Source of the DNA: Streptomyces exfoliatus
Lineage (GTDB): Bacteria > Actinomycetota > Actinomycetes > Streptomycetales > Streptomycetaceae
Direction: 5' to 3'
Length of the DNA: 64,000 nt
Assembly: GCF_000725545.1 (NCBI RefSeq)
Contig: NZ_JNZP01000016.1
Location: 101,802 to 165,801 of the forward strand
In this document: positions 25,646 through 33,826 of the stretch, piece by piece
How the letters are laid out: each line of letters opens with the position of its first letter
Numbering within the stretch: position 1 is the stretch's first letter
The notes under the pieces: generated by a model
Told to the model about the DNA's origin: nothing
The model's input: only the letters and a program-made list of their open reading frames with translations
The model's database searches: none
Position numbers and translations under genes: made by a program

Positions 25646-25851
25646 CGGGCCGTGGGCGGGGTCGCGCCGACGGGACGGATGTCGCTCCAGCTCTCCCTGA
25701 TGTATGCCAGGCAGGCCTCACGGGTGTCCTCGGGATGCACGACCCGCCATCCGGCCGGCACTTCGTTGCGGCTGGGCCACAGCGAGTGCTGGCCCTGCTC
25801 GTTGGCGACGGCCAGGAAGCGGGCCTCGGCATCGTCGAAGGGATTGGTCAT
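25642..25851 (-). CDS. MbtH-like adenylation-domain partner
   Basis: A 69-residue protein that binds and activates or stabilises NRPS adenylation domains. Classic pattern: NPFDD, FLAVANEQGQHSLWPS, VPAGWRVVHPEDTREACLAY, and W-DIRP near the end. ATG 25851 is preferred over GTG 25860 because GGAG sits at good spacing for the ATG. Any of the six or so A domains in this window could be its client. Confidence 0.95.
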   Translation of the reverse strand: MTNPFDDAEARFLAVANEQGQHSLWPSRNEVPAGWRVVHPEDTREACLAYIRESWSDIRPVGATPPTAR

Positions 25852-25912
25852 CGTGGTCACTCCAGGGACGGACGGGATCTACTGCCATACAGGGGGCGGG
25901 GCGGTCAGTCGA

Positions 25913-26740
25913 TCAGTCGATCAGCCGGCGGTTCATGCCGCGGATCGCGAGCAGCCAGGAGAGCGCGCCGAAGACCAGGAGGGCGGCGGTGTGCCCGAGG
26001 TCGGCGGCGCCCAGGGATCCGAAGGCCGCGTGCCGGATCAGTTCGGCGCAGTGCTGGATGGGGTTGAACAGACCCACGGCGGACAGCCAGCCCGGCAGCG
26101 AGCCCAGTGGGAAGAACACGCCGGCGGCCATCACCAGCGGGGTGAGCACGCCGGAGACGACCAGCCGCAGCCAGTCCATGGCCGGCACCAGGCACGAGAC
26201 CCACATGCCGAAGACACCGAACGCGAAACCGCTCACCATGGAGATCAGCGGCACGAGCAGGATTTGCGGTGTCCATGGCAGGCCGACGGCCATGGTGACC
26301 GCGAGCGGGGCGCAGCCGTACACCGCCGACTTGACCGCGATCCAGCTCGCCTCCGCGGTGACCAGTTCGCCGACGTCGACGGGCTGGCTCAGGATGGCGT
26401 CGTAGATCTTCTGGTAGCGGCGCCGATTGTAGCTCTCGAACATGCCGGCGAAGGCGGAGGAGAAGAGCACTGAGGTCACGACCATGCCCGTGCCGATGAA
26501 CTCGAGGTACGAGTGGCCGTCGACGGCATCGATCAGTGCACCGAAGCCGAGGCCGAAACCGGCCATGTAGATCAGCGGCTCGACGAGCGAACCGAAGGTG
26601 GTGGCCAGCCAGTACCGGCGGAAGAGCAGCAGTTCGCGGTGCCACACGGCGCTCAGGGCCGGGAGCAGCCAGGCGGCGGCGAGCCGTGGGGGCGCCTCCT
26701 CGGCCGGCGGGGCGGACGGAGGCGAGGCAGTCTGACTCAT
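25913..26740 (-). CDS. ABC-2 type permease (DrrB/NodJ-like)
   Basis: Membrane half of a two-gene exporter, 275 residues with six predicted helices after a Pro-rich cytoplasmic start. Marks: HRELLLFRRYWLATTFGSLV, EPLIYMAGFGLGFG, FESYNRRRYQKIYDAIL and GLFNPIQHCAELIRHAAFG. ATG 26740 has GGAG 8-9 bases upstream. It lies 29 bases after the ATPase gene. Likely pumps the finished product out and gives self-resistance. Confidence 0.9.
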   Translation of the reverse strand: MSQTASPPSAPPAEEAPPRLAAAWLLPALSAVWHRELLLFRRYWLATTFGSLVEPLIYMAGFGLGFGALIDAVDGHSYLEFIGTGMVVTSVLFSSAFAGMFESYNRRRYQKIYDAILSQPVDVGELVTAEASWIAVKSAVYGCAPLAVTMAVGLPWTPQILLVPLISMVSGFAFGVFGMWVSCLVPAMDWLRLVVSGVLTPLVMAAGVFFPLGSLPGWLSAVGLFNPIQHCAELIRHAAFGSLGAADLGHTAALLVFGALSWLLAIRGMNRRLID

Positions 26741-26769
26741 GAGGGCTTTCTCCGTGGGGTGCGCTCCGC

Positions 26770-27681
26770 TCACTGGAACAGTTCTCCGGTGAGGAGGACG
26801 AACACGTCTTCCAGGGTGGTGCGACGCAGGATGTCCGGGGTGCCCAGAAGCTCCCGCACGCCGGCCGGCATCGTCTCGGCGCGAAGCACGGAGACCGAGA
26901 GACCGGTGCGCCGGCTCGGCAGTCCGGCCTGCGCCGCGATGGCTTCCACCTCGGCGCGGCGCTGGGGCGTTCCTTCGAACTCCGCGGCCTGTTCGCCCGC
27001 GTGCTCGCGCAGCAGGGCGGCGGGCGCGCCGCGGGTGACGACCTTGCCGGCATGGACGACCGCCACCTCGTCGACGAGGCGCTCCGCCTCTTCGATGTAG
27101 TGGGTCGTCATCACCACGGTGGTCCCCGTGGAGCGCATGTCGCCGATCACGTCCCATATCTCCTGGCGGACCTGCGGGTCGAGGCCGACGGTGGGCTCGT
27201 CCAGGAGGAGCAGTCGGGGGTCGTTGATGATGCCGCGGGCGAGCAGCAGACGCCGCCGCATGCCGCCGGACAGGCCGTCGGTGGTGTGCCTGGCCCGGTC
27301 GGTGAGGCGGGTGGCGGCAAGGGCCCGGTCGATGGCCCGGCTGCGGCGGTTTGCGGGCAGTTGGGCGAACCTGGCGAACACCTCAAGGTTTTGACGTACA
27401 GTCAGCTCCTCGTCGAGGTTGTCGTGCTGCGGCACCACGCCCGTCAGGGCCCGGGCGGTACGCGACTGGTCGGGCAGCCTGCAGCCCAGGACCTCGACCT
27501 CGCCGCTGTCGGCGCGCGTCTGGCCGGTCAGCATGCGCATCGTGGTGGACTTGCCCGCCCCGTTGGGGCCGAGGAGCCCCAGGAAGGTCCCCTGGGCGAC
27601 CTCCAGGTCCAGGCCGTCCACCGCCGTGACCTCGCCGTAGCGTTTCACTGCTCCTCTGATGCGCACAGCAGCTTGGTTCAC
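26770..27681 (-). CDS. ABC transporter ATP-binding protein (DrrA/NodI-like)
   Basis: ATPase half of the exporter, 303 residues. Walker A GPNGAGKST (about 38-46), Q-loop VVPQHDNLDEELTVRQNL, signature LSGGMRRRLLLARG, Walker B RLLLLDEPT, and H-loop TTHYIEEAERL; a C-terminal domain ending TLEDVFVLLTGELF is typical of the DrrA class. GTG 27681 follows an AAAGGCGAG ribosome site. It follows the discrete carrier protein gene by 17 bases. Confidence 0.93.
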   Translation of the reverse strand: MNQAAVRIRGAVKRYGEVTAVDGLDLEVAQGTFLGLLGPNGAGKSTTMRMLTGQTRADSGEVEVLGCRLPDQSRTARALTGVVPQHDNLDEELTVRQNLEVFARFAQLPANRRSRAIDRALAATRLTDRARHTTDGLSGGMRRRLLLARGIINDPRLLLLDEPTVGLDPQVRQEIWDVIGDMRSTGTTVVMTTHYIEEAERLVDEVAVVHAGKVVTRGAPAALLREHAGEQAAEFEGTPQRRAEVEAIAAQAGLPSRRTGLSVSVLRAETMPAGVRELLGTPDILRRTTLEDVFVLLTGELFQ

Positions 27682-27698
27682 TTGCTCGCCTTTCCGGT

Positions 27699-27938
27699 TC
27701 AGAGCGCGGCCGCGCGCAGGAGGGCGACCGTGTGGGCCAGGTCGTCCGCGTCGAAGATGGCTTCGAGACCGTCGATCGAGTCCACCCCGAAGCACTGGGC
27801 GAACCGTGCGCTGACCCGCGCGGCAAGAATGGAGTTCCCGCCGAGGTCGAAGAAGTTGTCCTGCGCCGAGACCTTGGGTAGCCCCAGGACGGTGGACCAG
27901 ATCTCCGCGACCGCCCGCTCGTCGGGGATGTCTGCCAT
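27699..27938 (-). CDS. Stand-alone peptidyl/acyl carrier protein
   Basis: A 79-residue phosphopantetheine-carrying protein. The site is DNFFDLGGNSIL with Ser36 as the attachment residue; AEIWSTVLGLP before it and the acidic helix after it are typical of NRPS carrier proteins. ATG 27938 follows AGAGGAA. It sits between the stand-alone adenylation gene and the exporter genes, so it is very probably loaded by that adenylation enzyme, to be modified on the carrier or handed to the large synthetases. Confidence 0.93.
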   Translation of the reverse strand: MADIPDERAVAEIWSTVLGLPKVSAQDNFFDLGGNSILAARVSARFAQCFGVDSIDGLEAIFDADDLAHTVALLRAAAL

Positions 27939-28045
27939 TGCTGCGGTTCCTCTCTTCGGACCTTCGGGATCGGGAAACCGCCAGAAGCCCCCGCAGGTTC
28001 GGGCGCCCGGGATCCGGCGGTCGGCGGTGTGGGGCTCGTTCGCGG

Positions 28046-29647
28046 TCAGCCGGATGACGCGGTGCTGGACGCAGCAGCCCGGGCCGCCAGCTCCGTGCGG
28101 TCGGTCTTGCCGTTGGCGTTCAGGGGGAGCGCGGCCACGTGGTGGACGCGCTGCGGGACCATGTACCGGGGCAGTGAACCGCGCAGGAGGCGTACGAGCT
28201 CCGTGGCCGGAGTGGGGGTACCGGAGTAGAAGGCGGTCAACTGGACGGCTGTGCCCGCTGATACGGGGATCACGGCAGCGGCCTCCACGCCCGGCAGTTC
28301 ACGCAGGGCTGCCTCGACCTCGCCGAGTTCCACCCGGTTGCCGAGGATCTTCACTTGTTCGTCGATGCGGCCCAGGTGCAGCAACTGCCCTGCCTCCGCC
28401 CTCACCCGGTCGCCGGTGCGGTACCAGTCCGTGGCCGCGACCGGTTCCGCGGGACCGGTGAGGGGCAGCGCGCGGCCGTCATCGGCCGTCCGCAGGAACC
28501 GACCGGTGTTGTCGGCGGGGTCGAGGTAGCCGTCGAACCGCTGGGGGCCACGCACGCACAACTCGCCTTCGGTGGCGGGCCGCCCCTCCTCGTCGACGAT
28601 CAGGGATTCCAGATGCGGATGGATCGGGCCGATCGGAACGGTGCCGTTGGCCGCGACGGTCCAGTGCGCGCGGTGGGCGGGCAGGGCGTGGGTGGCGCAG
28701 GTGACGGCGAGTTCGGTGGGGCCGTACTGGTTGTGAAGCGTGCTGTGCGGGGCGACCTCCCGCCAGATCTCGCAGTGACGTGCCGTCACGGCTTCGCCGC
28801 CGAAGACGCTGTGGCGCAGTCCGGTGGCCCGGCCGGGCGGGAGGTGTCCGAGTTCCCTCGCCACCGAGATCAATGACGGCACCGAGTCCCAGTGGGTGAT
28901 GCCCCGGTCGACGATGTAGTCGACCGGCCGGTACAGGTCTTTCCGGCCGGGCACGACCAGTGTCCCGCCGGCGCCCCAGGCGCCGAAGAGGTCGAAGACG
29001 GACGGGTCGAAGGTCAGTCCGTACGTGTGCGAGACCCTGGAACCGGGGCCCAGTTCACAGCGTGCGATGTGGTGCTCGAGCGCGGGGACGATGTTGCGGT
29101 GACGCACCGGGACCCCCTTGGGGCGGCCCGTGGACCCGGAGGTGAACATCAGGTACGCGATGGCGTCGGTGTCCGGATGGTGAGCGGGAAGGGTCGGGTC
29201 GGAGCCACTGTCCGGGCCGTGCTCGCCGTCCGTTCCGCCTTCCGGGTCCGCCGCCGCGAGATCCACGATCACCAGCTCGGTTGCGGCCGCGAAGGCCGTC
29301 GCGGCCGGGCTGTCCGCACCGTCCACGAGGACGACGGAGACTCCGCCCAGGGTGCAGATCCGGACATTGCGCGCTGCCGGGTTCGCCGGGTTGAGCGGTA
29401 TCACGGTGGCGCCCAGCCGCAGGACGGCCAGGTATCCGGCGTACGCCGCGGCGGTGCGCTCCGCGAGGAGCCCGACGCGGGCGGGAGACTGCCCGCAGGC
29501 GGCCAGGATCCGGGCCGCGCTCCGCTCTGCCGCCCGCTGCAGTTCCCGGTAGCCGACCGGTGCCCGGCCCGGCAGGTCGAGGGCCGGCCGGTCCGGGTGC
29601 GACGCGGCGGTCTGTTCGAACCATTCGTAGAGCGTGCGGTGGGACAA
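28046..29647 (-). CDS. Stand-alone amino acid adenylation enzyme
   Basis: Activates an amino acid as its adenylate and loads it onto a carrier protein; 533 residues. TTG 29647 is chosen since GGAGAAG lies just upstream and family sequence starts at once. Core motifs: A3 YLMFTSGSTGRPKGVPV, A4 FDPSVFDLFG, A5 NQYGPTELAV, A7 DWYRTGDRV, A8 QVKILGNRVELGEVEAAL, A10 NANGKTDR with its Lys. By-eye specificity residues (GrsA numbering): D, P, F, D, V, G, Q, V, T, K. Asp235 fits an alpha-amino acid; I do not recognise the whole code. There is no fused carrier domain. It works with the carrier protein 107 bases downstream. Confidence 0.92.
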   Translation of the reverse strand: MSHRTLYEWFEQTAASHPDRPALDLPGRAPVGYRELQRAAERSAARILAACGQSPARVGLLAERTAAAYAGYLAVLRLGATVIPLNPANPAARNVRICTLGGVSVVLVDGADSPAATAFAAATELVIVDLAAADPEGGTDGEHGPDSGSDPTLPAHHPDTDAIAYLMFTSGSTGRPKGVPVRHRNIVPALEHHIARCELGPGSRVSHTYGLTFDPSVFDLFGAWGAGGTLVVPGRKDLYRPVDYIVDRGITHWDSVPSLISVARELGHLPPGRATGLRHSVFGGEAVTARHCEIWREVAPHSTLHNQYGPTELAVTCATHALPAHRAHWTVAANGTVPIGPIHPHLESLIVDEEGRPATEGELCVRGPQRFDGYLDPADNTGRFLRTADDGRALPLTGPAEPVAATDWYRTGDRVRAEAGQLLHLGRIDEQVKILGNRVELGEVEAALRELPGVEAAAVIPVSAGTAVQLTAFYSGTPTPATELVRLLRGSLPRYMVPQRVHHVAALPLNANGKTDRTELAARAAASSTASSG

Positions 29648-29725
29648 CTGCTTCTCCGGATGCGGTACGGGTGCGGGCCGCCGCCGGGCGGTACCGGACG
29701 GTGGGCGGCCGAGACGGACGGGGGG

Positions 29726-30538
29726 TCAGCCGTTGACGAGGGTGCGCACGTAGGCGGCGATCTCCTCGGTGACCTCGCGATGGCTCTCGTGCAGGAAGAA
29801 GTGGTCACCCTCGAAGATCCGTTGCCGGAACCGTCCGGTGGTCGTGGCCTGCCAGCCGCTGATCCACTGCGGGGCGGCCAGCTTGTCCTCGGTGCCGCCG
29901 AGCGCCAGCATCGGACAGGGCAGCGCGGCAGACGGAGCGGGGCCGGTACGCGACGTCTCGTGGTGCCGGGCGAGCAGAGTCAGATCAGCACGGATCACGG
30001 GAAGCATGAGGTGCATGAGTTCCTCGTGTCGCAGCACCTCTTCCGAGGTGCCGCCGAGCTCGACCAGGGCCTCGATGAGTTCGACGTCGGGCAGCGTGTG
30101 CAGGGAGCGCTCCGTGGGGGAACCCGGCGCCCGAGCGCCGGAGACCACGAGGCAGAGCGGCAGCGTCAAGCCCTCGGCCTCAAGCCGCCGGACGACTGCG
30201 TGCGCCACGTAGGCACCCATACTGTGGCCGAGCAGGACGAACGGATCGGGCGACGGCTGCCGGAACAGCGCGTCGACGAGGGCGCCGGCGAGTTCGTCCA
30301 TGGAGGAGAGCGGCTCCTCCCGCAGTCTGCTGCCGCGGCCCGGGATCTCCACCGGCACCCAGTCCAGGTCGGGTTGGTCGGAGGATCTGGCCCATGGAAG
30401 GTAGGCGTTGGCGGCCCCGCCGGCGTGCGGGAGGCAGTAGACGCGGATGCGCCCGGCCTGCGCCGGGCCGTTCGCCGGCCGGTTCCAGGGGACCCAGCGC
30501 GTGTGCTCCGGCCGGACGTCGCCGAGGTTTCCGATCAT
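29726..30538 (-). CDS. Type II thioesterase (editing)
   Basis: Alpha/beta-hydrolase of 270 residues that removes wrong or stalled groups from carrier domains. Marks: RVYCLPHAGGAANAYLPWA near the start, nucleophile GHSMGA (about residue 102), DVELIEALVELGGTSEEV, Asp in ALGGTEDKLAAP, and His in FEGDHFFLHE. ATG 30538 has only a modest ribosome site; upstream extension lacks family sequence. First gene of the leftward operon. Cleavage of the final product needs a separate release domain, which is not seen in the window. Confidence 0.92.
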   Translation of the reverse strand: MIGNLGDVRPEHTRWVPWNRPANGPAQAGRIRVYCLPHAGGAANAYLPWARSSDQPDLDWVPVEIPGRGSRLREEPLSSMDELAGALVDALFRQPSPDPFVLLGHSMGAYVAHAVVRRLEAEGLTLPLCLVVSGARAPGSPTERSLHTLPDVELIEALVELGGTSEEVLRHEELMHLMLPVIRADLTLLARHHETSRTGPAPSAALPCPMLALGGTEDKLAAPQWISGWQATTTGRFRQRIFEGDHFFLHESHREVTEEIAAYVRTLVNG

Positions 30539-30585
30539 GACTGAATACCGCCCTGGTCTCGGCGTCCCGCAGACCGGGAGCACCG

Positions 30586-30615
30586 GCGGCGGAGGGCCGT
30601 ACGGCCCTCCGCCGC
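30586..30615. promoter_or_regulatory. Perfect 30-base palindrome upstream of the thioesterase gene
   Basis: Arms 30586-30600 and 30601-30615 match exactly around the centre GT/AC (core GGAGGGCCGTACGGCCCTCC). It lies 48-77 bases before the thioesterase start codon. It could be a dimeric-repressor operator or a hairpin in the 5' leader that limits transcription or translation. No loop separates the arms, which favours a DNA operator or cruciform over a classic terminator. Confidence 0.65.
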
Positions 30616-30784
30616 GCAGGTCCACACCCGGCACGGTCGCCTGAAATGCCTTCGAAGTGCGCAGCTGAACACTGCTGATGGTCGCCACGTCCGTTTGGGC
30701 ATGGGATGTGCCAATTCACCGGGAAACGCTGCGGGATGCTCACAGCAGAGGACTGGTTCAGGGTTCGGTCTCCTTGAGGCTTTC

Positions 30785-30819
30785 GGGAGACAACTCACTG
30801 GGAGACGCCCAAGTCTCCC
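30785..30819. promoter_or_regulatory. GGGAGAC direct and inverted repeat set
   Basis: GGGAGAC at 30785-30791 and 30800-30806, then inverted GTCTCCC at 30813-30819; a related GGTCTCC lies at 30767-30773. The phasing (15 and 13 bases) is not a full helical turn multiple but the clustering in the middle of the divergent promoter region suggests binding sites for a cluster regulator. Confidence 0.45.
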
Positions 30820-31175
30820 CCCTTGGCCCACCCCGGACGAACCCACAGCCCGGCCGTCGCAATTACCTTTCCCCACCATCCCAAATGCGTCAACCCCTCT
30901 CCCCGTCAAGCCGGCCGTCCCGACCGCTCCAGCCCTCTATGAAGGGCCCTGGGAACCCGCTCGGCGCCACTGCCGAGCCCCACCACGGGGAGCCCCTGGG
31001 CCGACCGCCGATCGGCTCAACTTCCAACAAAATGTGGGTTGACCTCGGCTCCTGGCACACGTACGGTCAGCCCGAGCTGTCGCATCGGAGGTCCGCGACG
31101 CGATCCGCCCGAACGACCGACAGGGCGTGGAGCACCTCGGGGGGATCGGGTTCTTTGCTTTGCCGTATCAGCATT

Positions 31176-31190
31176 TCTGACCATGTCAGA
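31176..31190. promoter_or_regulatory. TCTGAC-CAT-GTCAGA inverted repeat before asnB
   Basis: Perfect 6-base arms with a 3-base spacer, ending 45 bases before the asnB start codon, where it could overlap a promoter or the transcript's 5' end. Confidence 0.45.
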
Positions 31191-31235
31191 GGTGTCTCAA
31201 AAATCATGTGCATGGCCCGCTGGAGTGCTTTCTAA

Positions 31236-33122
31236 GTGTGTGGCATAGCTGGAGTATTTTCGGTTGGCGTATCTACCGCGGAGCGCAGTTCCATTGCCCG
31301 CGACATGGCAGCCGAACTTATTCATCGAGGCCCTGATGACGCTGGATCAATTTCCTTGGGAAGCGTTGCCCTGGGTTTCCGTAGACTCGCTTTCAATGAC
31401 CTGACGAACGGTAACCAGCCCTATTTGTCTCCGGACGGGGAAATCGTCTCGGTCTGCAATGGCGAGATCTTCAACCATCGCGAGATCAGGAGCTCCCTGG
31501 CCGGACGCGGACACCGGTTCCGCACCACCTGCGACACCGAGGTGCTGATCCCGCTCTACCGCGAGTACGGCACCGAGCTGACGGCTCATCTCGACGGCCA
31601 GTTCGGCTTCGCGCTGTACGACTCGGTGGCCGACCGGCTGCTGCTCGCCCGCGACCACGCGGGCATCGTGCCGCTCTTCTACACGGTCGTCGGCGACGAA
31701 CTGATCTTCGGCTCCGAGGTGAAGGCGATTCTGCGCCACCCTTCGGTAGCCCGCCGGGTCGACCTGCGGGGACTCGACCAGATCCTCTCCCTGCCCGGAC
31801 TCGTCAGCCCGCGCACGATGTTCGCGGGCATCCACTCCCTGCGTCCCGGTGAGCGGCTGATCGCCGACCGATCGGGGATCCGCACCGAGCGCTACTGGGA
31901 TCTCGACTACCCGCAGCAAGCCGATGCGGCCCCGCGGCTGGAAGGCCAGGCGGCCGACGACGCCTTGGAGGCGCACGCCGAGCGCGCCGCCGGACTGCTG
32001 GAGTCGGCGGTGGAGAGCAGGCTGCTCGCCGACGTGCCGGTCGGCATGTACCTCAGCGGCGGGCTGGACTCCAGCATGATCGGTGCCCTGATGGCCCGGG
32101 CCCGTCCCGGCCACGCCTGGCCTAGTTTTTCGGCGGTCTTCCCCGACCGGGATTTCGACGAGGGTGAGGCGCAGCGGCTCGTCGCGGGGAAGTTGGGCAC
32201 GGCACACCACGAAGTGCCCGTTCGCGACAGTGAACTTGCCGACTGGCTCCACACAATGGTGCGCCATGCGGAGTGTCCGGTGCGCGAGTCGTACAACGTG
32301 TGTTCTCTCCTGCTGTCCCGGACCGTTCGGAATTCGGACACCCGTGCGGTGCTGAGCGGTGAGGGTGCCGACGAGCTTTTCGGCGGGTACCCGGGATACC
32401 GGTTCGACGCCGCCGGACTTTCCGGCAGCCGGACCCGAGGACTCGATGCCCACCTGGAGCGCGAGGCGTCTCTGCGAATGTGGGGAACACAGCTGTTCTA
32501 CGAGAACGATCACATAGCCGCGCAGGAGTTCCGGCGCGAGCTGTATTCGGACGATCTTTCGGACAGCCTCGACAGTTTTTCGGTCACCGGCCAGCGCCTG
32601 GTCGACCCGGAGCGGCTCATCGGGCGCCACCCGCTCCACCAGCGTTCGTACCTCGACTTCCATCTCCGGCTCGCCGACCACCTGCTCGGGGACCACGGTG
32701 ACAGGATGGCTCTCGCCCACGGCGTCGAGCTGCGCTTCCCGTTCCTCGCCCGCGACGTCGTGGACTTCGCCACCACGGTGCCCCCGGAGCTGATGCTGTA
32801 CGGGGCCCAGGAGAAGGCGGTACTGCGCCGAGCGGCCGCCGGGTTGGTGCCCGCGGAGATCCTCTCCCGCCCCAAGTACGGATTCCGGGCACAAACCAGC
32901 TCCCACCTTCTGGCCGCGGGCGCGGACTGGTTCGAGGAGCTGATCGCGCCGTCCACCGTTCGCCGTCAGGGGTACTTCAACCCCGCGGCGGTGAGCGAAC
33001 TGGCCCGCCGCCAGCGCGAGGGCCGGCACCGGGTGCACGCACACCTGGACACCGACTACCTGATGGTCATCGCCACGTTCGCCCTGTTCGTCGAGGAGTT
33101 CGAGCTGCCGTGTCTGGGCTGA
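31236..33122 (+). CDS. Asparagine synthetase, glutamine-hydrolysing (AsnB type)
   Basis: Two-domain amidotransferase of 628 residues that makes an amide from a carboxylate using glutamine and ATP. The glutaminase domain starts with the nucleophile Cys2 (MCGIAGVFSVG), with HRGPDDAGS and FNHREIRSSLAGRGHRF. The synthetase domain has the ATP-pyrophosphatase loop YLSGGLDSSMIGA near residue 274 and LSGEGADELFGGYPGYRF. GTG 31236 is fixed by Cys2; GGAG lies 10 bases upstream. The first 70 codons use A/T third positions about half the time, unlike the rest. In this operon it may make Asn or amidate an Asp-derived unit or the product; a true primary-metabolism copy cannot be excluded by sequence. Confidence 0.92.
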   Translation: MCGIAGVFSVGVSTAERSSIARDMAAELIHRGPDDAGSISLGSVALGFRRLAFNDLTNGNQPYLSPDGEIVSVCNGEIFNHREIRSSLAGRGHRFRTTCDTEVLIPLYREYGTELTAHLDGQFGFALYDSVADRLLLARDHAGIVPLFYTVVGDELIFGSEVKAILRHPSVARRVDLRGLDQILSLPGLVSPRTMFAGIHSLRPGERLIADRSGIRTERYWDLDYPQQADAAPRLEGQAADDALEAHAERAAGLLESAVESRLLADVPVGMYLSGGLDSSMIGALMARARPGHAWPSFSAVFPDRDFDEGEAQRLVAGKLGTAHHEVPVRDSELADWLHTMVRHAECPVRESYNVCSLLLSRTVRNSDTRAVLSGEGADELFGGYPGYRFDAAGLSGSRTRGLDAHLEREASLRMWGTQLFYENDHIAAQEFRRELYSDDLSDSLDSFSVTGQRLVDPERLIGRHPLHQRSYLDFHLRLADHLLGDHGDRMALAHGVELRFPFLARDVVDFATTVPPELMLYGAQEKAVLRRAAAGLVPAEILSRPKYGFRAQTSSHLLAAGADWFEELIAPSTVRRQGYFNPAAVSELARRQREGRHRVHAHLDTDYLMVIATFALFVEEFELPCLG

Positions 33123-33826
33123 GTACCGTCTCGCGGCAACTGGTCGGCGTGGTGGGGGGCATGGGCCCACTGGCCTCCACCGAGCTGCTGCACACCGTCT
33201 ACGAGCAGGGCTCCTGGGCCGTCGAGCAGGACGCACCGCGCGTCCTGCTGTGGTCGGACCCGGCCGTGGTGGACCGGACCGACGCGATCGGCGGCAACGG
33301 TCTGGGCCCGCTGCGCGATGCCGTGGAGCGGGCGGTGCGCGGACTCGAGGCGGCCGGTGCCCACCGCATCGTGATCGCCTGCCTCACCGCCCACCACGTG
33401 ATCGAGGCCCTGCCCCCGGAGCTTGCCGCCCGGTGCGCCTCCCTCGTCGACATCGTCTTCGACGAGCTGGAGCGCGCGTTCGAGCCGCATCTGCTGCTGT
33501 GTACGAGCGGCACCGCTCAGGCCGGCATCTTCACCTCTCATCCCCGCCGCCGAGCCGTGGCGGACCGACTGGTTCCGCTGGCCGTCGACGACCAACGGGC
33601 CCTGCACGAACTCGTCTACCGGATCAAGCGCGGAGCCGATCCCCGCCAAGGGATCGACTTCCTGCGGGAAACCCTGCCCCGCTACGGCGTCTCCGCGTTC
33701 GTCGCGGCGTGCACCGAACTGCATCTGGTGACCAGGGAGATCGCCGCCGCCGGCCTGGCAGGCGACTTTCCCTCCATCGACCCCTTGACGATCGCCGCCG
33801 AGCGGATCAGGAACGGAGTGCTGTGA
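33110..33826 (+). CDS. Aspartate/glutamate racemase
   Basis: Cofactor-independent amino acid racemase of 238 residues, likely giving D-Asp or a related D-amino acid for the assembly line. Marks: LVGVVGGMGPLASTELLHTV at the start, first catalytic Cys in IVIACLTAHHVIE (about residue 90; the usual motif is ACNTAH, here Asn reads Leu), second catalytic Cys in FVAACTELHLV (about 200). GTG 33110 overlaps the asnB end by 13 bases and its own stop overlaps the next GTG by 4, so it is coupled to both. The Leu substitution next to the active Cys could alter substrate choice. No epimerase domain is visible in the synthetases, so this may be the source of a D-residue. Confidence 0.88.
   Translation: MSGLSTVSRQLVGVVGGMGPLASTELLHTVYEQGSWAVEQDAPRVLLWSDPAVVDRTDAIGGNGLGPLRDAVERAVRGLEAAGAHRIVIACLTAHHVIEALPPELAARCASLVDIVFDELERAFEPHLLLCTSGTAQAGIFTSHPRRRAVADRLVPLAVDDQRALHELVYRIKRGADPRQGIDFLRETLPRYGVSAFVAACTELHLVTREIAAAGLAGDFPSIDPLTIAAERIRNGVL

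Larger units (their letters stand above)
30539..31235. other. Divergent control region of the gene cluster
   Basis: About 700 bases between the leftward thioesterase operon and the rightward asnB operon, with lower GC than the genes and no supported coding sequence. It must hold at least two promoters. It contains a perfect 30-base palindrome near the thioesterase gene, a set of GGGAGAC/GTCTCCC elements in the middle, and a TCTGAC/GTCAGA repeat near asnB, each listed separately. No regulator gene of the cluster is visible in the window. Confidence 0.75.
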
